From assembly GCF_007713705.1 (NCBI RefSeq), contig NZ_VMSJ01000005.1:124001-188000 (forward strand): a DNA stretch of 64,000 nt. The letters are read 5' to 3'. Below are positions 41,467-50,805 of the stretch, one piece after another. Position numbers and translations under genes: made by a program. Within the stretch, counting starts at the first letter, position 1; each line of letters starts with the position of its first letter. Below the pieces are notes generated by a model, which saw nothing but the letters and a program-made list of their open reading frames with translations, was not told the origin of the DNA and ran no database searches. This stretch comes from Salinicoccus cyprini. GTDB lineage: Bacteria; Bacillota; Bacilli; Staphylococcales; Salinicoccaceae.

Positions 41467-42972
41467 ATGGAACTCGCATTTTCCGGTACTTCCGGCATTC
41501 TGATCATGCTTTTCTATGGTGTCCTCATGCTGCTGATCGGTGTCGGCACATATATGAGAAATAAAAAAGTACATAGCAGTCTTGAAGAATACTACCTCGG
41601 CGGCAGGGGGCTCGGGACACTTGTCCTGTTCTTCACCTTCTTTGCCACACAGTACAGCGGTAACACGGTCATCGGCTATTCGGCAGAAGCCTATCGTGTC
41701 GGCTACGCCAACCTGGTCACCATTCCATTCTTCATCATGATCATTCTGGTGTACCTTGTCTTTGCACCCAGAATGTATCGGCTCAGCAAGAAACATGACA
41801 TCGTGACCCCGGTCGACTTTCTCGAGCTGAAATTCAAGTCGAAAGCAGTCTCCATTCTGGCTGCTATCCTCATGCTGTATGCACTCGGCAACTTTCTGCT
41901 CGAGCAGCTGATCGCCATCGGACAGGGTGTGGCCGGACTGACCGGTGGAACCGTGCCATACCAGGCAGGAGTCATCTTCTTCATCGTCATCATGATCATC
42001 TACGGCTGGCTCGGCGGCATGCGTTCGGTCGCCTATACCGATACGATGCAGGGCGTGGCTCTTCTGGTCGGCGTCTTCATGCTGCTCATAGGCACCATCG
42101 TCTACTTTGGCGGTCTGCCGGCTGCGGGGGACTATATCAGAACTTATTCGCCTGAGAACCTCGGGGTACCGGAAGGCGGTGGCCTCGTCAGGTGGACCAA
42201 CTTCCTCATCCTGGTCGGCATCGGTGCTGCAGTATATCCGAACGCCATCCAGAGAATATTTTCTGCAAAGAATGAACGGGCACTCAAACGTTCACTCACA
42301 CAGATGGCATGGATGCCGTTTCTGACAGCGGGCGTCGTATTCGTCATCGGCATTCTCGCCTACACGGCCTTCCCGGATCTCACTGTGGAGGAATCGGAGC
42401 AGATCGTCGGCATGATGGCCAGTGCCATCGCCAACGAGAACATCATCTTCTACATTGCCATGGTACTGCTGTTCGGCGGCATCATCGCAGCAATCGTCTC
42501 CACTGCGGATTCGGTGCTGCTGACGTTCTCCTCCATCGTCTCAAAGGATATATACGGGCGCTACATCAACCCAGACGCCACCGATAACAGAAAGATACTC
42601 GTCGGCAAAGTCATCGGCGTCATCGCGGTCGGATTTCTGCTGGTGATTGCATGGAATCCGCCCGCCACACTGTATCAGGTCTTCCTGCTCAAGCTTGAAA
42701 TCCTGGTCCAGGTCGCTCCCGCCCTCATACTCGGACTCTACTGGGAGCGCAGCCACGCCAGATCCGTATTCATCGGTATGCTTACCGGTGCACTGCTGGC
42801 GGCTGTCTTTACTTTCACAAACCTGACACCTCTCGGCATATTCAGCGGGGTATGGGGATTGATCGCCAACCTCATCATCTATGTCGCCGGCAGCCTCGTT
42901 TTCGGCAAGGCACCTGTTCGCCAGGAGGCGGACATGCTGGAAGGGAAGAAGGCGACACAGCCCGTAAGATAG
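41467..42972 (+). CDS. Sodium:solute symporter (SSS family)
   Basis: A 501-residue protein with about thirteen spans and SSS hallmarks: YYLGGRGLGTLVLFFTFFAT in span 1-2, GGMRSVAYTDTMQG near residue 180, and an ADSVLLTFSSIVSKDIY stretch. It belongs to the PanF/YhjB-like group that pairs with DUF3311 and takes up carboxylates or vitamins with sodium. Substrate unknown. The start follows the DUF3311 stop directly; a cre-like site lies upstream of the pair. Confidence 0.92.
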   Translation: MELAFSGTSGILIMLFYGVLMLLIGVGTYMRNKKVHSSLEEYYLGGRGLGTLVLFFTFFATQYSGNTVIGYSAEAYRVGYANLVTIPFFIMIILVYLVFAPRMYRLSKKHDIVTPVDFLELKFKSKAVSILAAILMLYALGNFLLEQLIAIGQGVAGLTGGTVPYQAGVIFFIVIMIIYGWLGGMRSVAYTDTMQGVALLVGVFMLLIGTIVYFGGLPAAGDYIRTYSPENLGVPEGGGLVRWTNFLILVGIGAAVYPNAIQRIFSAKNERALKRSLTQMAWMPFLTAGVVFVIGILAYTAFPDLTVEESEQIVGMMASAIANENIIFYIAMVLLFGGIIAAIVSTADSVLLTFSSIVSKDIYGRYINPDATDNRKILVGKVIGVIAVGFLLVIAWNPPATLYQVFLLKLEILVQVAPALILGLYWERSHARSVFIGMLTGALLAAVFTFTNLTPLGIFSGVWGLIANLIIYVAGSLVFGKAPVRQEADMLEGKKATQPVR

Positions 42973-42992
42973 TGGAATAATCATACAGATGG

Positions 42993-43028
42993 ACGCACTC
43001 ATTCCGATACGGAACGGGTGCGTTTTCA
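42993..43028 (+). terminator. Rho-independent terminator
   Basis: Stem ACGCAC (42993-42998) with GTGCGT (43018-43023) and inner TTCCG/CGGAA, followed by TTTTC. Confidence 0.7.
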
Positions 43029-43068
43029 TATGGATGGAAATAAATATGTAACCCCTTTCATTTTTTCG

Positions 43069-43097
43069 TTGACATTCCCTTCAACGCGTATTATATT
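43069..43097 (+). promoter_or_regulatory. Sigma-A promoter of the galactonate operon
   Basis: Consensus -35 TTGACA (43069-43074), 17-base spacer, -10 TATATT (43092-43097). Confidence 0.82.
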
Positions 43098-43105
43098 GAG
43101 TATAA

Positions 43106-43140
43106 GTTCATATATGAGAACATTGTTCACATATAAGAAC
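43106..43140 (+). promoter_or_regulatory. Tandem IclR-type operators
   Basis: Two 16-base boxes, GTTCATATATGAGAAC (43106-43121) and GTTCACATATAAGAAC (43125-43140), are directly repeated with a 19-base period starting at the expected transcription start. Each has GTTC/GAAC ends and an ATAT core. The position fits repression by the IclR protein encoded next. Confidence 0.75.
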
Positions 43141-43180
43141 ATTTGAAAAATGAAATCACATACGGAGCGGGGGTGGTGTG

Positions 43181-43933
43181 ATGTCGGTAAAATCTGCAGA
43201 AAGAGTACTGGATATTATCGAACATCTGAGCCGCATTGAGGACGGCATTTCACTGATGTCGCTTTCAAAAGAATTGGAAATACCTAAAAGCAGCATGTCC
43301 CAGCTCCTCCTGACCATGGTCAACAAAGGATATCTGACGAAATCTGAAGGCAACCTCTACAAACTGGGACATAAGCTGATCATCGCAGGCAACAAGGCGC
43401 GCACAAGCAATGATATATACAGTGCCAGCCTGCCGATACTTAAAGAGAAGATCGCATTGACCGGCGGGACTTTATTTCTGGCCATCCGGTCGAGTACTGA
43501 AATCATCTATCTGGCCAAAGTGGACAGTGACAATGCTCAGCGGACGACAGCACAGCCCGGCACACGAAAGCCGCTGCATTCGACAGGTCTCGGCAAAGCA
43601 TTCCTGACTTTCGAAGCGCATGAGATACGGGAGGCTCTGCTGGCACAGATCGACTATCAAAGATTTACTGAGAATACCGTGACGGATGCGGACACATTAC
43701 GTGCGCAGATGGTCGAATTCGAGCCGCGAGGATATGTCATCGATGACGAAGAGGGCGAGGTCGGCATCTACTGTATCGCCGTTCCCATCTATAACGACGC
43801 CGGCAGCATTGTGGCAGCAGTCAGCTGTGCCGGCAGCAAAAGCATGATGCTCGAAAATAAAGACGTGATCGCTGCCCATATCATGGAGGCAGGCAGGGAG
43901 ATTTCAAAGACCCAAGGATACAACAGCATCTGA
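43181..43933 (+). CDS. IclR family regulator of the galactonate operon
   Basis: A 250-residue protein with an N-terminal winged helix (SAERVLDIIEHLSRIEDG; SLSKELEIPKSSMSQLLLTMVNKGY) and a C-terminal effector domain (STGLGKAFLTFE; GEVGIYCIAVPIYNDAGSIVAAVSCAG). It heads the galactonate genes and sits behind two 16-bp operator boxes, so it probably represses the operon including itself and responds to galactonate or 2-keto-3-deoxygalactonate, like DgoR/KdgR-type regulators. Start ATG 43181 after GGGGGTGG. Confidence 0.9.
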   Translation: MSVKSAERVLDIIEHLSRIEDGISLMSLSKELEIPKSSMSQLLLTMVNKGYLTKSEGNLYKLGHKLIIAGNKARTSNDIYSASLPILKEKIALTGGTLFLAIRSSTEIIYLAKVDSDNAQRTTAQPGTRKPLHSTGLGKAFLTFEAHEIREALLAQIDYQRFTENTVTDADTLRAQMVEFEPRGYVIDDEEGEVGIYCIAVPIYNDAGSIVAAVSCAGSKSMMLENKDVIAAHIMEAGREISKTQGYNSI

Positions 43934-43975
43934 TCTGAGTTCTATCATTCTGGAAACGAAAAGGCGGTAAATGAA

Positions 43976-44956
43976 ATGTACGTTATTCTAATCGATTCAG
44001 GTACGACCAACACCCGCATCAGGATTGTGGACGCGCAGTCCAAAGAAGTCACTGATGCACTGAAGATTGAAGTCGGTGTCAAAAATGCCGCCATGGATAA
44101 GAGCAACCGCAATCTGAAAACTGCCATCGAGCAGGGGATGGAAGAAGTGCTCGGGAGGAACAACCTCACTAGGGAGGACATCAGGCATATCATTGCTTCC
44201 GGCATGATCACTTCGAACCTCGGTCTCAAGGAAGTGCCGCATGTCGTCGCACCTGCAAAAATTGACGATTTCTCGAGAGGCACCGAGTCGGACGAAATAT
44301 ACGGCATTTTGTGCCACTACATTCCCGGCATGAAGAATAAGGACCTCGATGGCAATGGCAGCATCGAAGATATCCGTGAGATGGATATCATGCGCGGGGA
44401 GGAGGTCGAAGTGTTCGGCCTGCTTGAACAGATGGATGTCAGCGGCGCAGGCATCATCATTCTGCCCGGCTCCCATACGAAGTTCGTCAGAGTGAATGAG
44501 GACAAGGAACTGGTATCCTGCTTCTCGACGCTCGGGGGCGAACTGGTACAGGCAGTCCAGAGCAATACGATCCTCTCCAGTTCACTCGAAGATGGGCTGA
44601 TCGACATGCTTGAAACCGATCATCTTGAAAAAGGATACAAGAAGACGCAGACAGAAGGTCTGACCCGATCCCTATTCGGTGTCCGGCTGCTCGATATGTA
44701 CACGAATACGACCGGCAACCAGCGGGCCAACTACCTGCTCGGTGCCATCTACCATGAAGATATCCAGGCATTGAAATTCTATACGGACGGCCTCGATCTC
44801 GACTGGCTGATCGTCGGCGGCTCCGAAATTCTGAAGCACAGCATGACGCATCTGCTTTCACTCGAGTTTACGGATCAGACCATCATCAAGGCGACCGAGG
44901 AAGTGGTGGAGCAGTCCTATATCACCGGCTCGCTCCTGATCCATGGCAACCAGTAG
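43976..44956 (+). CDS. dgoK: 2-dehydro-3-deoxygalactonokinase
   Basis: DgoK phosphorylates 2-keto-3-deoxy-D-galactonate at C6, the second step of the De Ley-Doudoroff galactonate pathway. The 326-residue protein starts with the ATPase phosphate-1 motif LIDSGTTNTRIRIVD and carries IIASGMITSNLGLKEVPHVVAPA and LPGSHTKFVRV, typical of DgoK. AAGGCGG precedes the ATG. It lies between the IclR regulator and a 2-hydroxyacid dehydrogenase gene, with dgoA and dgoD following. Confidence 0.92.
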   Translation: MYVILIDSGTTNTRIRIVDAQSKEVTDALKIEVGVKNAAMDKSNRNLKTAIEQGMEEVLGRNNLTREDIRHIIASGMITSNLGLKEVPHVVAPAKIDDFSRGTESDEIYGILCHYIPGMKNKDLDGNGSIEDIREMDIMRGEEVEVFGLLEQMDVSGAGIIILPGSHTKFVRVNEDKELVSCFSTLGGELVQAVQSNTILSSSLEDGLIDMLETDHLEKGYKKTQTEGLTRSLFGVRLLDMYTNTTGNQRANYLLGAIYHEDIQALKFYTDGLDLDWLIVGGSEILKHSMTHLLSLEFTDQTIIKATEEVVEQSYITGSLLIHGNQ

Positions 44957-45015
44957 CTGATGAATCGCATCTCGTGAAGAAAGCATTTTTAAATCTCAAC
45001 TGTGGAGGATGGATA

Positions 45016-45993
45016 ATGAAACCAAAAGTCCTGATAATGAAACCGGTACCGGAAGATGTGGAAGCGTTCATCAGTGCGCACTGCGATTATGAAATCTGGA
45101 ATGAAGCCGGCTCCATGCCGGAAGACATGATGTTCGAGAAGCTCAGTGCGGTGGATGGACTCATGCCAGGGAAGGAAAAGATCGACGGTGCACTGCTCGA
45201 TCGTGCACCGAACTTGAAGATTGTTTCCAATATCTCGGTCGGCTACGACAACTTTGATACGGATGAAATGAAAAGCCGCGGCATCATGGGTACGAATACC
45301 CCGCATGTGCTGGACGAGACCGTTGCCGATACGGCGTTTGGACTGATACTCTCAGCAGCCCGCAAATTATCGATGCTCGACCGCTACGTCAAGAGCGGCC
45401 AGTGGAAAGTGAAGAATGAAGAGATTTTTCTCGGCACGGACGTACATCATGCGACACTTGGCATTTTCGGTCTCGGCAGAATTGGAGAGAAGGTCATCCG
45501 CCGTGCTGTGAGGGGATTCGATATGAATGTCATCTACCATAACAGGTCACGAAACGAAGCAGTTGAAGAAGAGTATGGCGTCGAATACGTGGGCAAGGAA
45601 GAGCTATTGAAGCAATCGGACTTCATTCTGACACTGCTGCCACTGACGGAACAGACAACGAACTACATCTCGCATAAGGAATTCCGACTGATGAAGAAGG
45701 ATGCATTCCTGATCCATCTGTCGAGAGGCAAAGTGGTGGGTGAAGCGGCTCTGATCCAGGCACTTGAAGAAGGCAGGATTGCAGGTGCCGGGCTCGATGT
45801 GTATGAGGCGGAGCCTGTTTCACCCGACAACCCGCTGCTCGACATGGATAACGTGGTTACACTGCCCCACGTCGGTTCGGCGACAAAGCAGACGCGTGAC
45901 GCCATGGCCATGCGTGCGGCTGAGAATATGGTCCAGGGCCTGAAAGGCGAAAGACCCAAGGATCTGGTGAAGGAACTGGATATACCCGAATAG
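45016..45993 (+). CDS. D-isomer specific 2-hydroxyacid dehydrogenase
   Basis: The start ATG 45016 follows GGAGGATG; a GTG 42 bases upstream lacks a site. The 325-residue protein has the family parts: NISVGYDNFD, Rossmann GLGRIGEKVIRRA, LSRGKVVGEAAL (catalytic Arg region), DVYEAEPV (Glu) and LPHVGSAT (His). It resembles 2-ketogluconate/glyoxylate reductases (GhrB/TkrA). In this operon it could reduce a 2-keto-aldonate to feed the dehydratase, or oxidise a related hydroxy acid; this is inference. Confidence 0.88.
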   Translation: MKPKVLIMKPVPEDVEAFISAHCDYEIWNEAGSMPEDMMFEKLSAVDGLMPGKEKIDGALLDRAPNLKIVSNISVGYDNFDTDEMKSRGIMGTNTPHVLDETVADTAFGLILSAARKLSMLDRYVKSGQWKVKNEEIFLGTDVHHATLGIFGLGRIGEKVIRRAVRGFDMNVIYHNRSRNEAVEEEYGVEYVGKEELLKQSDFILTLLPLTEQTTNYISHKEFRLMKKDAFLIHLSRGKVVGEAALIQALEEGRIAGAGLDVYEAEPVSPDNPLLDMDNVVTLPHVGSATKQTRDAMAMRAAENMVQGLKGERPKDLVKELDIPE

Positions 45994-46026
45994 ATGGAAT
46001 TAAATAAAAGATAGGTGGCGAAATCA

Positions 46027-46653
46027 ATGGCTGTACTTGAAAAGATCAAGGAACATAGGATGATCGGCATACTGCGTGGCTATGATACGGAGGATGCGGT
46101 GAAAATCGTCGGTGCACTGGTCCAGAACGACTTCCGGGTCATCGAAGTGGCACTCAACTCCCCGAACGCGAAAGAGACGCTCAAGGCACTGAAGGAGAAT
46201 TTCGGCAATGAAATTACACTTGGCGCCGGCACGGTGCTGACCGTGGAGGATGCACAGGACTGCATTGATATTGGTGTCGAATTCCTGCTGGCACCGGTCT
46301 ACGGCGAAGCAGTACTCAAGTTCGCCAATGAACAGGGTGTCCTATATATCCCCGGCTGCTACACGCCGACGGAAATATATGATGCACATATGGCAGGGGC
46401 GAAGATGATCAAAGTCTTCCCGGCCGGCCAGCTCAAAGCAAGCTACATCAAGGATGTGCTGGCACCGATGAATGACCTGGTGCTCCTGCCGACAGGCGGC
46501 GTGAGTGCGGACAATATCAATACATTTCTTGAAGCGGGGGCAGCAGCAGTCGGCATCAATTCAGCCCTTGTCCCTTCGAATCGCAAAGTCGACGAAGCCC
46601 TCGAGATTGAGATCAGCGAGCGTGTCAAAGAACTGAAAGGCAAGGTGGAATAG
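46027..46653 (+). CDS. dgoA: 2-dehydro-3-deoxy-6-phosphogalactonate (KDPGal/KDPG) aldolase
   Basis: The start ATG 46027 follows AGGTGG by eight bases. The 208-residue class I aldolase has Arg17 (GILRGYD), Glu40 (VIEVALNSP) and the Schiff-base lysine Lys129 ([11 protein letters not shown]). It cleaves the phosphorylated keto-deoxy sugar to pyruvate and glyceraldehyde 3-phosphate, the third step of galactonate breakdown. The fold does not distinguish KDPG from KDPGal, but the dgoK-dgoD context favours KDPGal. Confidence 0.92.
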   Translation: MAVLEKIKEHRMIGILRGYDTEDAVKIVGALVQNDFRVIEVALNSPNAKETLKALKENFGNEITLGAGTVLTVEDAQDCIDIGVEFLLAPVYGEAVLKFANEQGVLYIPGCYTPTEIYDAHMAGAKMIKVFPAGQLKASYIKDVLAPMNDLVLLPTGGVSADNINTFLEAGAAAVGINSALVPSNRKVDEALEIEISERVKELKGKVE

Positions 46654-46654
46654 A

Positions 46655-47803
46655 ATGAAGATCAAAAGCTATGAAATGTTTACCGTACCGCCAAGATGGC
46701 TGTTTCTGAAAGTCGAGACGGATGACGGACTTGTCGGCTGGGGAGAACCGGTCATCGAAGGCAAGGCGGCAACCGTCAAGGCGGCAGTCGCCGAGCTGAT
46801 GGATACGATCATCGGCAAAGATCCGATGAATATCGAAGGCATCTGGAACGAACTGTACCGTGCCGGCTTCTATCGTGGCGGTCCGATCCTTATGAGCGCA
46901 CTCGCCGGCATCGACCAGGCGCTATGGGACATCAAAGGCAAGTACTATAATGCGCCGGTCCACCAGCTGCTCGGCGGCAAGGCACGCGAGAAGATCAAAG
47001 TGTATTCCTGGGTCGGCGGTGACCGTCCAGTGGATGTCGGAGCAGCTGCACTAGAGCTGAAGAACACGGGCATCACAGCCGTGAAAATGAACGCAACAGA
47101 AGAACTCCAGTATATCGATTCCTACAGCAAGGTGGACGCAGTACTCGAGCGCGTCGCTTCCATCCGTGAGATGTGCGGCAATGATTTCGGCATCGGCATC
47201 GACTTCCATGGTCGTGTGCATAAGCCGATGGCAAAAGTGCTGGCAAAGGAACTGGAGCAGTTCAGACCGATGTTCCTGGAAGAACCTGCCCTGCCTGAAA
47301 ATAATGAAAACCTGCGTGATATCGCAATGCATACATCCATACCGATTGCCACTGGTGAACGGATGTTCTCCAAATGGCAGTTCAAGACACTGCTTCAGGA
47401 CGGCTATGTGGATATCATCCAGCCGGACCTCTCGCACGCCGGCGGCATCACGGAATGCAAGAAGATCATCTCGATGGCGGAAGCCTACGATGTGGCGGCG
47501 GCACCGCACTGTCCACTTGGACCGATTGCGCTTGCTGCATGCATCCAGGTCGACGCAACATGCCACAATGCGGTGATCCAGGAGCAGAGCCTCGGCATCC
47601 ACTACAATAAAGGAAACGATATTCTCGACTACGTGACGGATGCTTCCGTATTCGAATATACGGAAGGTCATGTCGAAGTACTCGACAAGCCGGGTCTCGG
47701 CATTGAAATCAATGAAGACTACGTAAGGGAACGCAGCATGGTCGGACACAACTGGAAGAACCCGGTATGGCTGCATCAAGACGGCAGTATCGCAGAATGG
47801 TAA
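46655..47803 (+). CDS. dgoD: D-galactonate dehydratase
   Basis: Enolase-superfamily enzyme of 382 residues that dehydrates D-galactonate to 2-keto-3-deoxygalactonate, the first pathway step. It shows the DgoD pattern: [14 protein letters not shown] and GWGEPVIEG at the N-terminus, metal ligands Asp (GIDFHGRV), Glu ([10 protein letters not shown]) and Glu ([10 protein letters not shown]), and the catalytic His in APHCPLGP. The ATG lies one base after the dgoA stop. Confidence 0.94.
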   Translation: MKIKSYEMFTVPPRWLFLKVETDDGLVGWGEPVIEGKAATVKAAVAELMDTIIGKDPMNIEGIWNELYRAGFYRGGPILMSALAGIDQALWDIKGKYYNAPVHQLLGGKAREKIKVYSWVGGDRPVDVGAAALELKNTGITAVKMNATEELQYIDSYSKVDAVLERVASIREMCGNDFGIGIDFHGRVHKPMAKVLAKELEQFRPMFLEEPALPENNENLRDIAMHTSIPIATGERMFSKWQFKTLLQDGYVDIIQPDLSHAGGITECKKIISMAEAYDVAAAPHCPLGPIALAACIQVDATCHNAVIQEQSLGIHYNKGNDILDYVTDASVFEYTEGHVEVLDKPGLGIEINEDYVRERSMVGHNWKNPVWLHQDGSIAEW

Positions 47804-47823
47804 AAAGGAAAGGGGTATAGAAA

Positions 47824-49185
47824 ATGTCTAATGAACTATGGCTGGTCATTGCGACTGTTATTGGAATCGCTTTACTGCTGTTCCTGATCATGAAAGTCCA
47901 GCTTCACGCATTTGTATCATTGCTTATCGCATCTCTCTTCATCGGTCTCGCAACAGGGATGAGCCCGATGGACATCATCGACGTCATCGAAACGGGGATG
48001 GGCGGCACGCTCGGATTCATCGCAGTCGTCGTCGGTCTCGGTGCGATGTTCGGTGAAGTACTGAAAGTTTCCGGAGGTGCCGAACGGCTGGCCCTCACAC
48101 TGATCGACAAGTTCGGCGAGAAACGCTCGCAGTGGGCGCTCGGTTTTACAGGATTTCTCGTCTCCATCCCGGTATTTCTGGATGTGGCGCTTGTCATCCT
48201 GATCCCGATCGTCTACTCCCTGGCTACGAAAACGAGGAAATCACTGCTGTACTACGGTATTCCGTTGCTTGCCGGACTTGCCGTGGCACACAGCTTCGTA
48301 CCACCGACACCAGGTCCGATGACCGTCGCTGCCATGCTCGGCGTCGACCTCGGCTGGGTCATCCTGTTCGGTATCGCAGCCGGTATCCCGGCAATGATTC
48401 TTGCAGGTCCCGTCTTCGGTAAATACATCGGAAGCAAGATCCAGCTTGAAATTCCGGACTACCAGAAGCTTGAAGATGATGTCAGCGCAATGCGCGAGGA
48501 AAGAGATATGCCAAGCTTTACGCTCGTATTCTCCCTCATTCTCATTCCGCTCGTACTGATTCTGGCCAACACGGTGACAGGCGCAATTGTTGGAGAGGAA
48601 TCCACAAACCTTCTTGCTGAAAGCATCCAGTTTGTCGGACATCCGTTCGTGGCACTGATCATCACTGTGGTTCTGACATTCATGCTGCTCGGTACACGCC
48701 GTGGCTACACGAGAGGCGAAGTACAGGATATCGCGACAAAAGCACTCGAACCTGCAGGTATCATCATTCTGATCACGGGTGCCGGTGGCGTATTCAAGGA
48801 AGTGCTCATCCAGAGTGGTGTCGGCGACGTCATGGGTAACCTTGTCGTTGGAGCCGGACTGCCGCTTGTCATCGCTGCATTCGTCATCACGACATTTGTC
48901 CGTGTGGCCCAGGGGTCTGCAACTGTTGCGATGGTTACCGGTGCCGGACTCATGTCACCGATCATTGCAGTGAGCCCGGTATCGCAGCCTGAACTCGGTC
49001 TGATCGCCATTGCGATTGCGAGTGGGGCGACAGTGCTCTCCCACGTCAACGACTCCGGCTTCTGGCTGGTCAACCGCTTCTTCGGCATGACCACCGGTGA
49101 GACGCTGAAGTCGTGGACGGTCATGGAGACCATCATCGGCCTGACCGGCTTTGCCGTCGTACTGGTCATCAGTCTATTCATATAG
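47824..49185 (+). CDS. GntP family permease (probable galactonate importer)
   Basis: A 453-residue permease related to the protein at 34812, with SHSF-type VAHSFVPPTPGPMTVAAMLGVDLG and the late HVNDSGFWLVNRFFGMTTGE motif. It has about twelve spans and an N-terminal basic start. Given the operon it most likely takes up galactonate or gluconate. A terminator follows, so the operon ends here and the gluconokinase has its own promoter. Confidence 0.9.
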   Translation: MSNELWLVIATVIGIALLLFLIMKVQLHAFVSLLIASLFIGLATGMSPMDIIDVIETGMGGTLGFIAVVVGLGAMFGEVLKVSGGAERLALTLIDKFGEKRSQWALGFTGFLVSIPVFLDVALVILIPIVYSLATKTRKSLLYYGIPLLAGLAVAHSFVPPTPGPMTVAAMLGVDLGWVILFGIAAGIPAMILAGPVFGKYIGSKIQLEIPDYQKLEDDVSAMREERDMPSFTLVFSLILIPLVLILANTVTGAIVGEESTNLLAESIQFVGHPFVALIITVVLTFMLLGTRRGYTRGEVQDIATKALEPAGIIILITGAGGVFKEVLIQSGVGDVMGNLVVGAGLPLVIAAFVITTFVRVAQGSATVAMVTGAGLMSPIIAVSPVSQPELGLIAIAIASGATVLSHVNDSGFWLVNRFFGMTTGETLKSWTVMETIIGLTGFAVVLVISLFI

Positions 49186-49193
49186 CAATACAG

Positions 49194-49219
49194 ACCCCAT
49201 GCGATGCATGGGGTTTTTG
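49194..49219 (+). terminator. Rho-independent terminator of the galactonate operon
   Basis: Nine-bp stem ACCCCATGC (49194-49202) with GCATGGGGT (49206-49214), GAT loop, then TTTTGT. Confidence 0.88.
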
Positions 49220-49245
49220 TGTACAGCGGCAAAAACACATATAAT
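49217..49245 (+). promoter_or_regulatory. Promoter of the gluconokinase gene
   Basis: -35 TTGTGT (49217-49222), 17-base spacer, -10 TATAAT (49240-49245), 34 bases before the start codon and directly after the operon terminator. Confidence 0.55.
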
Positions 49246-49278
49246 AGAGGTAACAGGAAAAAACGAGGAGGAAATGGC

Positions 49279-50793
49279 ATGAAGAAATATATGATGGGTC
49301 TCGATCTCGGAACAACAGCAGTGAAGGCGGTGCTGTTCAGTACAGAGGGCGAATATGTGGACAAGGAGACCGAACACTATCCGCTCCACACCCCGGACGT
49401 ACATACCGCAGAGCAGGATCCGGATGAGATTCTCGGCAAGGCGATGCGGGCAGTCAAAACGCTCGTTGAGCGCAACAGCTGCGGTAACAGCATCGAATTC
49501 ATTTCATGCTCTTCCGCCATGCACAGCCTGATTCTGCTGGACCGCTCCGGCAGCCGGCTGACCGAATGCATCACCTGGGCGGACCGTCGCAGTGAAGATG
49601 TTGCAGAAGCGTGGAATACGGAAAAAGGGGTCAGCATATACAGACGGACGGGGACGCCGATCCACCCGATGAGCCCATTCATCAAGCTGCTTTATTTCAA
49701 GGAGGCAAATCCCGGGATGTACAGCCGCATCGGCAAGATTGTCGGCATCAAGGAATATGTGCTGCACCACTTCACAGGACTTTATGAAGTCGACAAGTCG
49801 GTTGCGAGCAGCATGGGCATGATGAACCTTGAGACATCGCAGTGGGATGAGGAAGTGCTTGATATTCTCGAACTCAGCCCGGAACAGCTGCCCGACATTG
49901 TCGATACGACACGCGTATATCCTAGTCTCAACCGGGCTTATGATCATCTTGGCGTGGCAGAGGAGACAAAGATTGTCATCGGTGCCAGTGATGGCGTACT
50001 CGCCAATCTTGGTGTCAATGCCATCGAGGAAGGCGATATTGCCATCACGATCGGTACGAGCGGTGCCATCCGGACGGTGATCGATGCACCGAGGACGGAT
50101 GCGAAGATGCGCATATTCTGCTATCACCTGACGAACGACCACTATGTCATCGGCGGTCCGGTGAATAACGGCGGCGTCGTTCTGAGATGGGTGCGCGATG
50201 AACTGTGCCAGGAGGAAGTCGGAGAGGCCGCAACGAAGGGGAAGGATCCATACGAAGTGATGACCCAGGCGGCCAAGGATATCCAGCCCGGCAGCAATGG
50301 GCTCATCTTCCACCCGTATCTGGCTGGCGAGCGGGCACCGCTGTGGAATGCCAAGGCAGTGGGTTCATTCTACGGCATGACACTGTCGCACAGCAGAAGC
50401 CACATGATCCGTGCGGCAATGGAAGGTGTCGTCTATAATCTCTACAGCGTATACCTTGCACTCAGGGAACAGATGAGCAGCGTCAAAAGCATCAAGGCAA
50501 GCGGCGGATTCGCCAGAAGCGAGATGTGGAAGCAGCTCATGTCCGATGTGTTCGGTGAACAGCTGACTGTGCCGAAATCCTATGAATCGAGTGCTTTCGG
50601 AGCCTGCCTGCTCGGCCTGTACGCCATTGGCGAGATGGATGATCTGAGCGCAGTATCAAACTTCGTCGGAGAGAGCGATGCATACACGCCGGATGAGAAA
50701 GTATATATGAAATATCAGGAAATCATGAGTGTATATATCGAAATCGGACGTGCACTGGAACCATTCTATGACAGGATGGATGATATCAGATAG
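49279..50793 (+). CDS. gntK: Gluconokinase (FGGY family)
   Basis: The start ATG 49279 follows GAGGAGG. The 504-residue FGGY kinase begins MMGLDLGTTAVKAVLFS, with the substrate stretch ITWADRRSEDVAEAW, the gluconokinase region HPMSPFIKL and the late ASGGFARSEMWKQLMSDV. It phosphorylates gluconate to 6-phosphogluconate for the pentose phosphate pathway. It lies next to a gntP-type permease but behind its own promoter, linking gluconate and galactonate use. Confidence 0.9.
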   Translation: MKKYMMGLDLGTTAVKAVLFSTEGEYVDKETEHYPLHTPDVHTAEQDPDEILGKAMRAVKTLVERNSCGNSIEFISCSSAMHSLILLDRSGSRLTECITWADRRSEDVAEAWNTEKGVSIYRRTGTPIHPMSPFIKLLYFKEANPGMYSRIGKIVGIKEYVLHHFTGLYEVDKSVASSMGMMNLETSQWDEEVLDILELSPEQLPDIVDTTRVYPSLNRAYDHLGVAEETKIVIGASDGVLANLGVNAIEEGDIAITIGTSGAIRTVIDAPRTDAKMRIFCYHLTNDHYVIGGPVNNGGVVLRWVRDELCQEEVGEAATKGKDPYEVMTQAAKDIQPGSNGLIFHPYLAGERAPLWNAKAVGSFYGMTLSHSRSHMIRAAMEGVVYNLYSVYLALREQMSSVKSIKASGGFARSEMWKQLMSDVFGEQLTVPKSYESSAFGACLLGLYAIGEMDDLSAVSNFVGESDAYTPDEKVYMKYQEIMSVYIEIGRALEPFYDRMDDIR

Positions 50794-50805
50794 GGAGGTG
50801 GCAGC

